Source of the DNA: Mucilaginibacter straminoryzae
GTDB lineage: Bacteria > Bacteroidota > Bacteroidia > Sphingobacteriales > Sphingobacteriaceae
Assembly: GCF_022953055.1 (NCBI RefSeq)
Contig: NZ_JALJEJ010000003.1
Location: 310,001-374,000 of the forward strand
Direction of reading: 5' to 3'
Length of the DNA: 64,000 bases
A program made the translations under genes and the position numbers. The notes beneath the pieces were generated by a model, which was given only the letters and a program-made list of their open reading frames with translations, was not told the DNA's origin and searched no databases. This document shows positions 1 through 8,268 of this stretch, piece after piece. How positions within the stretch are numbered: position 1 is the stretch's first letter; the number at the start of each line of letters is the position of its first letter.

Positions 1-1770
1 TTCCCAAGGCAATTAGGGCAGCACACCGGGGGCTTTGTCATTACACGCTGTAAACTGTCGGATCTTTGCCCGGTAATGAATGCCCGGATGGAAAACCGCA
101 CACAGCTGGAATGGAACAAAGATGATCTGGAAGCACTGGGTATTTTAAAGGTGGATGTTTTAGGCCTAGGGATGCTCACCTGTATCCGTAAGGCTTTTGC
201 TTTAGCGAAGCAACACTACGGAAAAGATTACACGCTGGAAAACGTACCCCAAGCAGATGAAAAGGTGTACGACATGATCTGCCAGGCAGACACCATCGGT
301 GTTTTTCAAATTGAAAGCCGCGCTCAAATGTCTATGCTGCCGCGTTTAAAGCCGCGTGAATTTTATGACCTGGTGATTGAAGTAGCTATCGTTCGCCCCG
401 GGCCAATCCAGGGGGATATGGTGCACCCTTATTTAAGGAGGCGAGACGGAATAGATCCAATTGAGTATCCGAAACCTGAACTTGAGCGAATATTGGATCG
501 CACCAAAGGTGTCCCTTTATTTCAGGAACAGGCCATGGAAATTGCAATGGTTGCCGCAAACTTTACAGCTACAGAAGCAGATGAATTACGAAGAAGCATG
601 GCCACCTTTAAAGCTAAAGGAATGGTTAGCCGTTTTCGTCAAAAGCTAGTTGATGGCATGAAGGAGAATGGTTACGATGAAGCTTATGCAGCCCGTATTT
701 TTAAACAACTGGAAGGCTTTGGTTCTTATGGTTTTCCGGAAAGCCATGCCGCATCATTTGCGCATCTGGTGTATATATCCAGCTATCTAAAATGCCATTA
801 CCCCGATGTTTTTGCCGCGGCGTTACTAAACAGCCAACCTATGGGTTTTTATCAGCCTGCCGAAATTGTGGATGATGCCCGCGAACATGGCGTGACTATC
901 CGCCCGATTGATGTTAACTTTTCGCAATGGGATCACACCCTTGAAGAACAGGACGGTCCCTTTCATGCTTTGCGTTTAGGGTTCAGGCTGGCAAAAGGGC
1001 TATCAGAAGCAGAAATGCAGCTACTTGTGGCAAATGCGCCTTATCAGGATATCATCCAGCTCATGAACGTAGGCATTACCCAATCGACGCTTGAAAAATT
1101 AGCCGATGCAGATGCTTTCCGTTCCATCGGCCTTGATCGCCGAGAGGCACTCTGGGAAATAGCCGCACTGGGTGATCGTCCTGTCGCACTGATGGAAAAC
1201 CTTCCGTCAGAAAGCGTAGGGGAGCAAATTTCGTTACCGCTGATGACAAGAGGTGAACATGTGGTGCAGGATTATGCTACTACCGGTTTATCCATTAAAG
1301 CACACCCGGTAAGTTTCGTCCGGTATGAATTGAACCAGTTGGGCGTAACGCCACTCCATCAACTCACATCTTTAAAAAACGGCGACCGTGTTAAAGTTGC
1401 CGGTATGATTACCGTTCGACAGCGGCCTGGCACCGCTAAAGGCGTAGTATTCATTACCATTAAAGACGAAACCGGGGTAACTAACCTGGTGGTATGGGGC
1501 GATAATTTCGATAAATACCGTAAAGAGATCATCCAATCGCGCTTACTGATGGTGGAAGGCAAGCTGCAGATAGAAGGCATCGTTGTCCATGTAGTGGTAT
1601 CGCGCTGCTATAATATGAACCCCCTGTTAAAAAAGCTAACCTTCATCGAACAGGAAGACGTACCCCTACTCAGCCTTTCCAGGAGCGATGAAACCACCAT
1701 GCCTCCCGTAGAAGATCAACGTAGCAGCATCAAAAAAGAAGTATTTTATAAAGGGCGGAATTTCCATTAA
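1..1770 (+). CDS. dnaE2: Error-prone DNA polymerase DnaE2, C-terminal part (5' truncated by window)
   Basis: The reading frame is open from base 1, so the gene begins before the window; the first ATG at 76 is internal. The opening residues (FPRQLGQHTGGFVITR) match the conserved DnaE2 block just before the palm end of C-family polymerase alpha subunits. The segment LGILKVDVLGLGMLT and the later GSYGFPESHAASFAHLVY block are also typical. The last third has an OB-fold-like stretch (VKVAGMITVRQRPGTAKGV) that binds single-stranded DNA. DnaE2 is the translesion polymerase of the ImuA-ImuB-DnaE2 mutasome, induced by DNA damage; imuA/imuB would lie upstream, outside the window. About 589 codons are visible of an expected 1000 or more. 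DnaE2 rather than the replicative DnaE is inferred from the QHTGGFVI block. Confidence 0.92.
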   Translation, partial: FPRQLGQHTGGFVITRCKLSDLCPVMNARMENRTQLEWNKDDLEALGILKVDVLGLGMLTCIRKAFALAKQHYGKDYTLENVPQADEKVYDMICQADTIGVFQIESRAQMSMLPRLKPREFYDLVIEVAIVRPGPIQGDMVHPYLRRRDGIDPIEYPKPELERILDRTKGVPLFQEQAMEIAMVAANFTATEADELRRSMATFKAKGMVSRFRQKLVDGMKENGYDEAYAARIFKQLEGFGSYGFPESHAASFAHLVYISSYLKCHYPDVFAAALLNSQPMGFYQPAEIVDDAREHGVTIRPIDVNFSQWDHTLEEQDGPFHALRLGFRLAKGLSEAEMQLLVANAPYQDIIQLMNVGITQSTLEKLADADAFRSIGLDRREALWEIAALGDRPVALMENLPSESVGEQISLPLMTRGEHVVQDYATTGLSIKAHPVSFVRYELNQLGVTPLHQLTSLKNGDRVKVAGMITVRQRPGTAKGVVFITIKDETGVTNLVVWGDNFDKYRKEIIQSRLLMVEGKLQIEGIVVHVVVSRCYNMNPLLKKLTFIEQEDVPLLSLSRSDETTMPPVEDQRSSIKKEVFYKGRNFH

Positions 1771-1834
1771 TATAAACCCCACCTACATTCTTCACGGGAC
1801 ATCACCCTAACCATTTCCAACGGAGAGGGAATAT

Positions 1835-1873
1835 AAAATCCTTCCGCCAGTTGGCGGAGAGGATTTAGAAGTG
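1835..1873. repeat. REP-like palindromic repeat, copy 1
   Basis: A stem AATCCTTCCGCC pairs with GGCGGA-G-AGGATT (one bulged G) around an AGTT loop, followed by the tail TTAGAAGTG. The tail (GGATTTAGAAG) resembles that of the element before kdpC (AGATTTAGAGG). It lies between the convergent ends of dnaE2 and a small membrane-protein gene, so it could also act as a two-way terminator. Membership of one repeat family with the copies at 52.7 and 53.7 kb is inferred from layout and tail, not from near identity. Confidence 0.5.
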
Positions 1874-1876
1874 TCC

Positions 1877-2092
1877 TTAATTTCCCTTCTTTCCCGTCAC
1901 CAGCAGTACAATACCACCGATTACCAATATTCCACCGGCGTACGGCGGCCAGCTCACCGTTTTTTCTTTATCTGCAGATACCTGTAGCGGTCCGGCATCA
2001 ATTACTTTTTCCTTTTTGGTGTAGGTAAAGCCGGTCCAGATCAGCATAGCAATACCAATGATCAGCAAAATAATTCCAAGCGTTCTGTTCAT
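1877..2092 (-). CDS. Small two-helix membrane protein of unknown function
   Basis: This 71-residue protein has two hydrophobic helices, about residues 5-23 (GIILLIIGIAMLIWTGF) and 51-66 (YAGGILVIGGIVLLVTG). They are joined by a polar loop of about 25 residues (TKKEKVIDAGPLQVSADKEK). It ends in a short basic tail (KKGN). No catalytic motif is visible. Proteins of this architecture are common in Bacteroidota and are annotated only as membrane proteins. It diverges from the MtfA-like gene with 108 bp between starts and converges on dnaE2 with a palindromic repeat between them. That the gene is real rests on the clean helix-loop-helix pattern and the absence of a competing frame. Confidence 0.7.
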   Translation of the reverse strand: MNRTLGIILLIIGIAMLIWTGFTYTKKEKVIDAGPLQVSADKEKTVSWPPYAGGILVIGGIVLLVTGKKGN

Positions 2093-2200
2093 AATTCTTT
2101 TGATAGGTTTACTGCTATAAGTAGGAATAACATCAAAAAGTTTTAAAAGCGATCATGTATACTTGTATCGCGATAACTAATCATCGCCTTAAAAATCAGC

Positions 2201-2977
2201 ATGTACTTCGCCATCATCATCCTAATTGTTCTTGTTTTATCTGCCATTTGGTTATTCAGGCCGAAACAAAAAGACATTGACAACCAGTCCATTGTAGAGC
2301 ACGACTTAGAAAATATTTTAAACAACCATGTTGAGTTTTACAAAAAATTAGTTCCTGATCAGCAGCAGCGGTTTATAAGTATGGCCAACCATTTTCTGGC
2401 CGAAACACATATCGAAGGTGTAGGTATTGAAGTAACTGCCCTGGATAAAGCCCTGATTGCTTCCAGTGCGATCATTCCTATTTTTGGCTTCCCCGACTGG
2501 CAATACCGTAACCTCACCAATATTATTCTCTATCCGGATACGTTCGACAATGATTTTCAATTTGAAGGCGATGGACGGAACATTATGGGCATGGTGGGCT
2601 CTGGCTACATGAACGGACAGATGCTGCTATCGCGACAGGCCCTTGTTAAAGCATTTGCTGCAAACGGCGGAAAGGAGAATACAGCCATCCACGAATTCGT
2701 CCACCTGTTGGACAAATCCGACGGATCTACCGATGGCGTACCCGAAAATTTTCTTCCGCATGAATATGCGAAGCCCTGGTTACAGTTGATGCACCAGGAA
2801 ATGCAGAAAATTCAGCAAGGCAAATCGGATATTAACCCTTATGGCCTCACAAATGAGGCCGAATTTTTCGCCGTAGCCTCTGAATACTTCTTCGAGAAGC
2901 CGGATAAATTCAAAGAAAAGCACCCGGAACTTTACGACTTAATGTCGCAGATATTTGCACAACAACCTGCCGGCTGA
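2201..2977 (+). CDS. MtfA-family zinc peptidase, membrane anchored
   Basis: This 258-residue protein has an N-terminal transmembrane helix (about residues 2-19) followed by an MtfA/DUF980-type zincin domain. The zinc motif HEFVH lies at residues 164-168, followed by LLDKSDG as in MtfA. The downstream NEAEFFAVASEYFFE block holds the likely glutamate ligand. In E. coli MtfA binds the regulator Mlc and has aminopeptidase activity. The family N-terminus is normally soluble, so the membrane anchor is a Bacteroidota feature. Start: ATG 2201, directly before the hydrophobic segment. A near-consensus promoter element (TATACTTG, 2158-2165) lies about 36 bp upstream. Substrate unknown. Confidence 0.85.
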   Translation: MYFAIIILIVLVLSAIWLFRPKQKDIDNQSIVEHDLENILNNHVEFYKKLVPDQQQRFISMANHFLAETHIEGVGIEVTALDKALIASSAIIPIFGFPDWQYRNLTNIILYPDTFDNDFQFEGDGRNIMGMVGSGYMNGQMLLSRQALVKAFAANGGKENTAIHEFVHLLDKSDGSTDGVPENFLPHEYAKPWLQLMHQEMQKIQQGKSDINPYGLTNEAEFFAVASEYFFEKPDKFKEKHPELYDLMSQIFAQQPAG

Positions 2978-3021
2978 TTATTTTTACCACCTACTGCCTG
3001 TAGTTAATCTTCAACTGATTC

Positions 3022-4845
3022 ATGAAAAAGCTATATAAAACCTGTCTTTCCTTAGCATTGCTTTCTGTTCTGAACCTTGTATCGCCAGAATGCTTCGCAC
3101 AATCAAAATCAACTTCTTTTAGTTTCCGGGGAACTGATTTTATGCTGAATGGCAATACGTTTCAGATCATCAGCGGGGAAATGCACCCGGCCCGCATACC
3201 CCGCGAGTATTGGCGGCACCGCATACAAATGGCAAAAGCCATGGGCTGTAACACCATAGCGGTTTACATTTTCTGGAATTACCTGGAAGAAAAACCGGGA
3301 CAGTTTGACCTGACGACCGATAACCGCGATGTTGCTGCTTTTATAAAATTGTGCCAGCAAGAAGGTATGTGGGTTATTTTAAGACCGGGGCCTTACGTGT
3401 GTGGCGAGTGGGATTTCGGCGGGCTTCCACCCTATCTGCTCAGTATCCCGGATATTAAGGTACGTTGCTCTGACGAACGTTATATGGCTGCTGTAAAAAA
3501 ATACGTACAGCACATTGCACCTGTAATTGCACCCCTACAGTGTGATCACGGCGGGCCGATCCTGATGGTTCAGGTTGAAAATGAATATGGTAGTTATGGG
3601 AATGATAAAACTTACATGAACAACCTGAAGCAGCTTTGGGTTGAAAACGGCATTACCGTTCCATTCTATACTGCCGACGGCCCTGCCCCTGCCCTACTTG
3701 AAGCAGGAACCGTAGACGGCGCGGCTATCGGTCTGGATAGTGGTTCAAGCGAAGCAGACTTTCAGCAAGGGGCAAAAATGAATCCGAACGTCCCGGTGTT
3801 CAGCAGTGAAACTTACCCGGGATGGTTAACACATTGGGGCGAAAAGTGGGCAAAGCCAGATACCGCAGGGCTGTTGAAAGAGCTTCGGTTTTTGATGAAA
3901 ACAGGCCGCTCTTTTAACCTGTACGTAGTCCATGGCGGCACTAACTTTGGTTTTACCGCAGGTGCAAACGCTTTTAACCCGACGCAGTACCAACCCGATG
4001 TAACCAGTTATGATTACGACGCCCCAATAAGCGAACAGGGCTTCGCGACGCCTAAATATTACGCTATCCGCAAGCTGATCTCCCAGTCGCTAAATAAAAA
4101 ACTGCCTGCGGTACCCAAGCCCATAGCAACCATGGCCATACCAGAGGTGCAAATGACGGCGTTTTCTGATGTTTGGAATAATTTGCCTGCATCGGTAAAA
4201 TCCCCGCAGCCTTTAACCATGGAAGCCATGAACCAATACCAGGGCCTGATACTGTATAAAACAAAGCTGGTGGGGCACAAAAGCGGCAAACTGCTGATTA
4301 CCGAACCGCACGATTTTGCTTACGTTTTTCTTAACGGAAAATATATCGACAAGATAGAACGTAACGGCGGAAAATGGTTTGTAGAATTACCTAAAACGGA
4401 TGTTGCTGACCCCGAACTTGAAATAATGGTGGAAGCGATGGGCCATATCAATTTCGCGGAGTATATGATAGACCGTAAAGGTATTACCGACCGCGTAAGC
4501 CTGAATGGTATGACACTGATGAACTGGGAGATTTACAATTTACCGTTCGATGAATTTTACATCCGGTCGGTTAAATCAACTGCAAACACCAGCCAAAAAC
4601 CGATGATGTTCTTCAAAGGCGGCTTTAACCTTAAAAATACGGCGGACACCTATATCGATCTGTCGAATTACACCAAAGGTATTGTTTGGATCAACCGCCA
4701 TAACCTGGGCAGATACTGGCATATTGGTCCGCAGGATAAGTTGTATTGCCCTGCAAGCTGGTTAAAGAAAGGTAATAACGAAGTACTGGTCTTCGATCTG
4801 CTGCAAACAGAAGCCAAACCGGTAAAGGGAGATCAGCAGCCTTAA
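3022..4845 (+). CDS. Beta-galactosidase, glycoside hydrolase family 35
   Basis: This 607-residue protein has a signal peptide (residues 1-26, ending CFAQ) and a GH35 TIM barrel. The conserved FQIISGEMHPARIPREYW block follows the signal. The proton donor is E188 in VENEYGSYG, and the nucleophile is probably E263 in SSETYPGWLTHWG. The C-terminal third holds the beta-sandwich domains of the family (GIVWINRHNLGRYWHIGPQ, close to the usual GxxWVNGxNLGRYW). It would cleave terminal beta-galactose from oligosaccharides in the periplasm. There is no SusCD pair or other glycosidase beside it, so it is not in an obvious polysaccharide utilisation locus. It is probably monocistronic; the next gene is convergent. 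Exact linkage specificity cannot be read from sequence. Confidence 0.93.
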   Translation: MKKLYKTCLSLALLSVLNLVSPECFAQSKSTSFSFRGTDFMLNGNTFQIISGEMHPARIPREYWRHRIQMAKAMGCNTIAVYIFWNYLEEKPGQFDLTTDNRDVAAFIKLCQQEGMWVILRPGPYVCGEWDFGGLPPYLLSIPDIKVRCSDERYMAAVKKYVQHIAPVIAPLQCDHGGPILMVQVENEYGSYGNDKTYMNNLKQLWVENGITVPFYTADGPAPALLEAGTVDGAAIGLDSGSSEADFQQGAKMNPNVPVFSSETYPGWLTHWGEKWAKPDTAGLLKELRFLMKTGRSFNLYVVHGGTNFGFTAGANAFNPTQYQPDVTSYDYDAPISEQGFATPKYYAIRKLISQSLNKKLPAVPKPIATMAIPEVQMTAFSDVWNNLPASVKSPQPLTMEAMNQYQGLILYKTKLVGHKSGKLLITEPHDFAYVFLNGKYIDKIERNGGKWFVELPKTDVADPELEIMVEAMGHINFAEYMIDRKGITDRVSLNGMTLMNWEIYNLPFDEFYIRSVKSTANTSQKPMMFFKGGFNLKNTADTYIDLSNYTKGIVWINRHNLGRYWHIGPQDKLYCPASWLKKGNNEVLVFDLLQTEAKPVKGDQQP

Positions 4846-4883
4846 CCTAATGATATTTGATTATTAGATAAATAGTGCTTTAT

Positions 4884-4915
4884 AGGAATTGCAACAAAGA
4901 ACCTTTGTGATTCCT
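4884..4915. terminator. Imperfect hairpin between convergent genes
   Basis: AGGAAT and ACAAAG pair with CTTTGT and ATTCCT with small internal loops. It lies between the converging GH35 and sigma-factor genes. Neither side has a strong T-run, so terminator function is only likely by position. Confidence 0.35.
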
Positions 4916-4941
4916 GTAAAAATTCAGCAGCTTCTTGGGAG

Positions 4942-5499
4942 TTAATTAGAAGTAAGCTTCAATTGCTCTTTCAAATACCGGAGCGTTTCTGAAAGATGAT
5001 TTTTAATAGTGCTTTTAGACAGATTAAGCTGATCGGCAATTTCATCGTGGCTGAAATCTTCATACCGGCTCATTTTAAAAACCTTTTGCTTTTGGTCTGA
5101 TAGTTTATTTAAAGCTTCCAAAATCAGTCCTTTCAAATCAGAAACGTTCATGCGGTCATCAGCCGCATGCGGACTTTTTAAATTGCTTTCTTCAACAATA
5201 TCCGCTAACTGCGCATCTTTTACCAATCTGCGGAAATAATCTAAAGCTTTATTGCGGGTAATGGCGTAGATATAAGCTTGAGGTGCATCTACATTTGCCA
5301 GCGAATCGCGGTTCTCCCATATTTTTAAAAACACATCCTGAACTACTTCTTTAGCAATTCCTTCATCTTTCAGTGTTTTTAAGACGTAGTTGTAAAGCGT
5401 ATTGAAATAACGGTCATAAAGCAACCGTAGCGCCCTTTCGCTGCCAGATGCTATTTCTTCAAACAACCGCTTTTCATTATGTACAGGCAAGGGCCGCAT
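4942..5499 (-). CDS. ECF-type RNA polymerase sigma-70 factor
   Basis: This 185-residue ECF sigma factor has region 2 at about residues 23-90 (LLYDRYFNTLYNYV, AKEVVQDVFLKIWENR, AYIYAITRNKALDYFRR). Region 4 is at about 125-180 (LSDQKQKVFKMSRYEDFSHDEIADQLNLS, SKSTIKNHLSETLRYLKEQL). It belongs to the Bacteroidota group that pairs with FecR anti-sigma factors and STN-type TonB receptors. Such sigma genes usually sit directly upstream of fecR. Here the fecR gene is about 12.5 kb upstream on the same strand, and this gene follows the last peptidase gene of that cluster. A hairpin and a 205-bp gap precede it, so it probably has its own promoter. That it is the cognate sigma of the fecR at 18-19 kb is inference; no other sigma gene lies in the window. 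Confidence 0.93.
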   Translation of the reverse strand: MRPLPVHNEKRLFEEIASGSERALRLLYDRYFNTLYNYVLKTLKDEGIAKEVVQDVFLKIWENRDSLANVDAPQAYIYAITRNKALDYFRRLVKDAQLADIVEESNLKSPHAADDRMNVSDLKGLILEALNKLSDQKQKVFKMSRYEDFSHDEIADQLNLSKSTIKNHLSETLRYLKEQLKLTSN

Positions 5500-5651
5500 A
5501 TGACGTACAGGAGCTATCTTTTATTAATTAGTATAGTGCAATTTAGTAAAAAAAGAAAATAAAATGATTTTTTAATGTTATTTTAATAAGAAATAGATGA
5601 AAAATAATAGCTATTTATCTATAAAAGCCGTTATCAGCGGGTATAAAAGCA

Positions 5652-5687
5652 AAACAGCCGCTTTATCGTTAGATAAAACAGCTGTTT
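5652..5687 (-). terminator. Hairpin after the metalloprotease gene
   Basis: AAACAGC pairs with GCTGTTT and an inner TTATC with GATAA. On the minus strand it lies directly after the stop of the zinc metalloprotease and is followed by TTGCTTTTAT, a moderate T-rich tail. It probably ends the peptidase operon and separates it from the sigma gene. Confidence 0.5.
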
Positions 5688-5704
5688 CAGGAATATATAA
5701 GATA

Positions 5705-8233
5705 TTATACCTTGCTGCTCAGTGCCAAATTAATGCGACTAAGCACATCTTCAAGATGCATGCGTGTTTCCTCGTCATGTATCTGAGGTTTTGCCGCAAT
5801 TATCTTGCTGCGGATGCGCTGAAGACTTGCGCGGGCAAGGGAAACGTAATCTGTTGTTCCTCCCGCCGGCAGGTTTGACGGTGGCCTTACCACCAGGGCT
5901 AATCTATCAATATAGTTCTTTTGCAGGTTTCTTCTGAATAAGCTGATAGCACTATGGGTGCCCAATTCCTTCCAGATATTATTTTCCAGATCGCGCAGGA
6001 ATTGATTAGCTGTATAAGCCTTGGGATCATTGACTTGCTGCGCTAATAGTCGGTTAATACGGCGCTGGCTGATCAACTGGGCTAAAGAATAAGTTTGCAA
6101 ACCATCCATTATCTCAGTAGGCGCAGTGCCTGTCAAGCTTAAAATCTTTTTGTCGATAAGCCATGTTGGGGTTTCAAATACCTGCGTATTTAAAAACTGC
6201 ATCGCCTGACGCTGCAAACCGGCAGGAACTGCGGTGTATACTGCACCAGGTTGTTCTACAGATTTATCATTTTCATATCTGCCGCCAATATATTTACATA
6301 CGTGGCCGATATAGCGCAAGTATTGGTTATACACCTCTTTGTGCATGCTGAGCAGGTTCTCATAATCTTCATTCGGCACGCGGGTCCATTCTGTTAAATG
6401 GTTCATTACACGCTTCAGGTTTTTTATACCATAGGTATTTGCAATCATCGCATTATCACCCAGGTCTTCGCTTTGCGCACGCGGGTCATCTTCGCTTGCC
6501 TCACCCCCAAACCAATAACGTTTGTCGCCGGCTTTGGCAATAATCCACTTGTTAAGCGTTGTTGTTTCATCATCAGCAACCTTGGCATTCGGTATTAATT
6601 TATACCCCCATTCAATTGCCCATTTATCATATTCGCCAATACGCGGGAAAATTCCTTTTTCACCGACACCATCCTCTGGCTGCGCTACATAGTTAAAACG
6701 GGCATAGTCCATAATAGACGCTGTGTGTCCGTTGGCTTCTACCCAGGCTTTATCGCGCAGCTTTTCAACCGGAGTGGCCGAACTGGAGCCGTAGTTATGT
6801 AATAGACCCAACGTATGGCCTACTTCGTGCGATGAAACAAAGCGGATCAGCTGACCCATCAGTTCATCGTCAAACTCCATTTTACGGGCTTTTGGATCAA
6901 TCGCTGCCGCCTGAACAAAATACCAGTCGTGCACCAGTTTCATTACGTTGTGATACCAGTTAATGTGCGTTTCTATTACTTCCCCGCTCCGCGGATCTAC
7001 AATGTGCGGGCCGCTGGCGTTAGGTACTGTTGATGGCTTGTAAATAATAGCAGAATGGCGTGCATCGTCGATATCCCATGTCGGGTCTTCCTGGTAAGTA
7101 GGTGCTTTTTTGGCAACGATGGCGTTTTTGAAACCAGCACGCTCAAAGGCCGCTTGCCAGTCATTCACACCCTGCATTAGAAAAGGCACCCATTTTGCAG
7201 GCGTAGCAGGGTCTATATAGATTACGATTGGGGTCTTGGGTTCAACCAGTTCACCACGATTATATTTCTCCCGATCTTCTTTACGCGGTTCCAGCCTCCA
7301 GCGCTCAATGATATTTTGGCGTCTCACGCCTTGCGGGTCTACATCAAAATCGGTATAGCTGGTGGTGAAGTAGCCCACACGACCGTCGCCATACCTGGGC
7401 ATCATCGGCACTTTTGGCAATAAAACCAGTGAGGTATTTAACTCTACAGATACCGGCCTTCCCGCTGGGGTACTGGTGGTGTTTATCCCATTAGCGCTTT
7501 GCGTAGTAGTTGGAGCGGTGCGCATATAGGTTTTGAACGTCCTGATCTCGGTGTTAATTGGGAACGTGTTTACCTTGATCAGGTAAGATTTGTCACTCTG
7601 GTAAGATGAAATATTGAACTTTTGCTTGTTACCACCGAAATAAAAAAGGTCAACGTCGCCGTTAATTACATCAGACATATCTATTACGCTGTTCTTTCTG
7701 CCCGAAACAGTATCCGGATGAAAGGCCTTAATATCAAAAGCGTAAACCACCGGCTGAACGTTGGAATTGGTAACTGCACGATACATTGCGCGTGTGGAGT
7801 CCTGAGAACGCTCGTTATAAGACATCTCCCTTACGAAAATCTTGTTATTAGGGGTTCTTTCAAACCGGATCACGCTCTGGCTTAACTGGTCGCCGGCATA
7901 CCCGGTCATGGTATTTGTATTACGCCAGTCGGCACCGGCTTTAGCAACACGGCTTACCAAAAGAATATCACGATCAAGGATACTGTCAGGGATTTCGAAA
8001 TAGGTTTTATCCTCCACCTGGTGAACAATGAAAAGACCTTTTTCTGTCTTGGCTTTTGCCGTAATAATATCCTTGTAAGGCTTCGGCTCTGCCTTTGAGG
8101 TTAACGGAGGCAGCATCGCCGGCGGATTGGCATGTTGCTCCGCAGGTTTACCCGTACGGTTTTGAGCGCCCACCTGGTTAACGGTAAGCGAAAGGGCCGT
8201 CAGGCATACACCTAACGCAAAGATTTTTTTCAT
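5705..8233 (-). CDS. Secreted zinc-dependent metalloprotease (DUF5117/DUF4953 type)
   Basis: This 842-residue protein has a signal peptide (about 1-23, ending VGAQ), an N-terminal DUF5117-like domain and a metzincin-like catalytic domain. The full zinc motif HEVGHTLGLLH is at residues 469-479 (ligands H469, H473, H479; base E470). A Met-turn candidate, SIMDYARF, follows about 30 residues later. Such proteins are frequent in Bacteroidota SusCD loci. The likely role is extracellular or periplasmic endoproteolysis that feeds peptides to the SusCD pair upstream. The gene is the last of the leftward cluster, 35 bp after the S9 peptidase gene, and a hairpin follows its stop. All ligand residues are intact. 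The substrate is unknown. Confidence 0.9.
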   Translation of the reverse strand: MKKIFALGVCLTALSLTVNQVGAQNRTGKPAEQHANPPAMLPPLTSKAEPKPYKDIITAKAKTEKGLFIVHQVEDKTYFEIPDSILDRDILLVSRVAKAGADWRNTNTMTGYAGDQLSQSVIRFERTPNNKIFVREMSYNERSQDSTRAMYRAVTNSNVQPVVYAFDIKAFHPDTVSGRKNSVIDMSDVINGDVDLFYFGGNKQKFNISSYQSDKSYLIKVNTFPINTEIRTFKTYMRTAPTTTQSANGINTTSTPAGRPVSVELNTSLVLLPKVPMMPRYGDGRVGYFTTSYTDFDVDPQGVRRQNIIERWRLEPRKEDREKYNRGELVEPKTPIVIYIDPATPAKWVPFLMQGVNDWQAAFERAGFKNAIVAKKAPTYQEDPTWDIDDARHSAIIYKPSTVPNASGPHIVDPRSGEVIETHINWYHNVMKLVHDWYFVQAAAIDPKARKMEFDDELMGQLIRFVSSHEVGHTLGLLHNYGSSSATPVEKLRDKAWVEANGHTASIMDYARFNYVAQPEDGVGEKGIFPRIGEYDKWAIEWGYKLIPNAKVADDETTTLNKWIIAKAGDKRYWFGGEASEDDPRAQSEDLGDNAMIANTYGIKNLKRVMNHLTEWTRVPNEDYENLLSMHKEVYNQYLRYIGHVCKYIGGRYENDKSVEQPGAVYTAVPAGLQRQAMQFLNTQVFETPTWLIDKKILSLTGTAPTEIMDGLQTYSLAQLISQRRINRLLAQQVNDPKAYTANQFLRDLENNIWKELGTHSAISLFRRNLQKNYIDRLALVVRPPSNLPAGGTTDYVSLARASLQRIRSKIIAAKPQIHDEETRMHLEDVLSRINLALSSKV

Positions 8234-8268
8234 AAAATGAATTAAGATTGTGGTTTTTATTGTAAAGA

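Noticed and set aside
5597..5878. 93-aa plus-strand ORF after the sigma gene start
   Set aside because: It crosses the hairpin and the 3' end of the metalloprotease gene on the other strand; low-quality translation.
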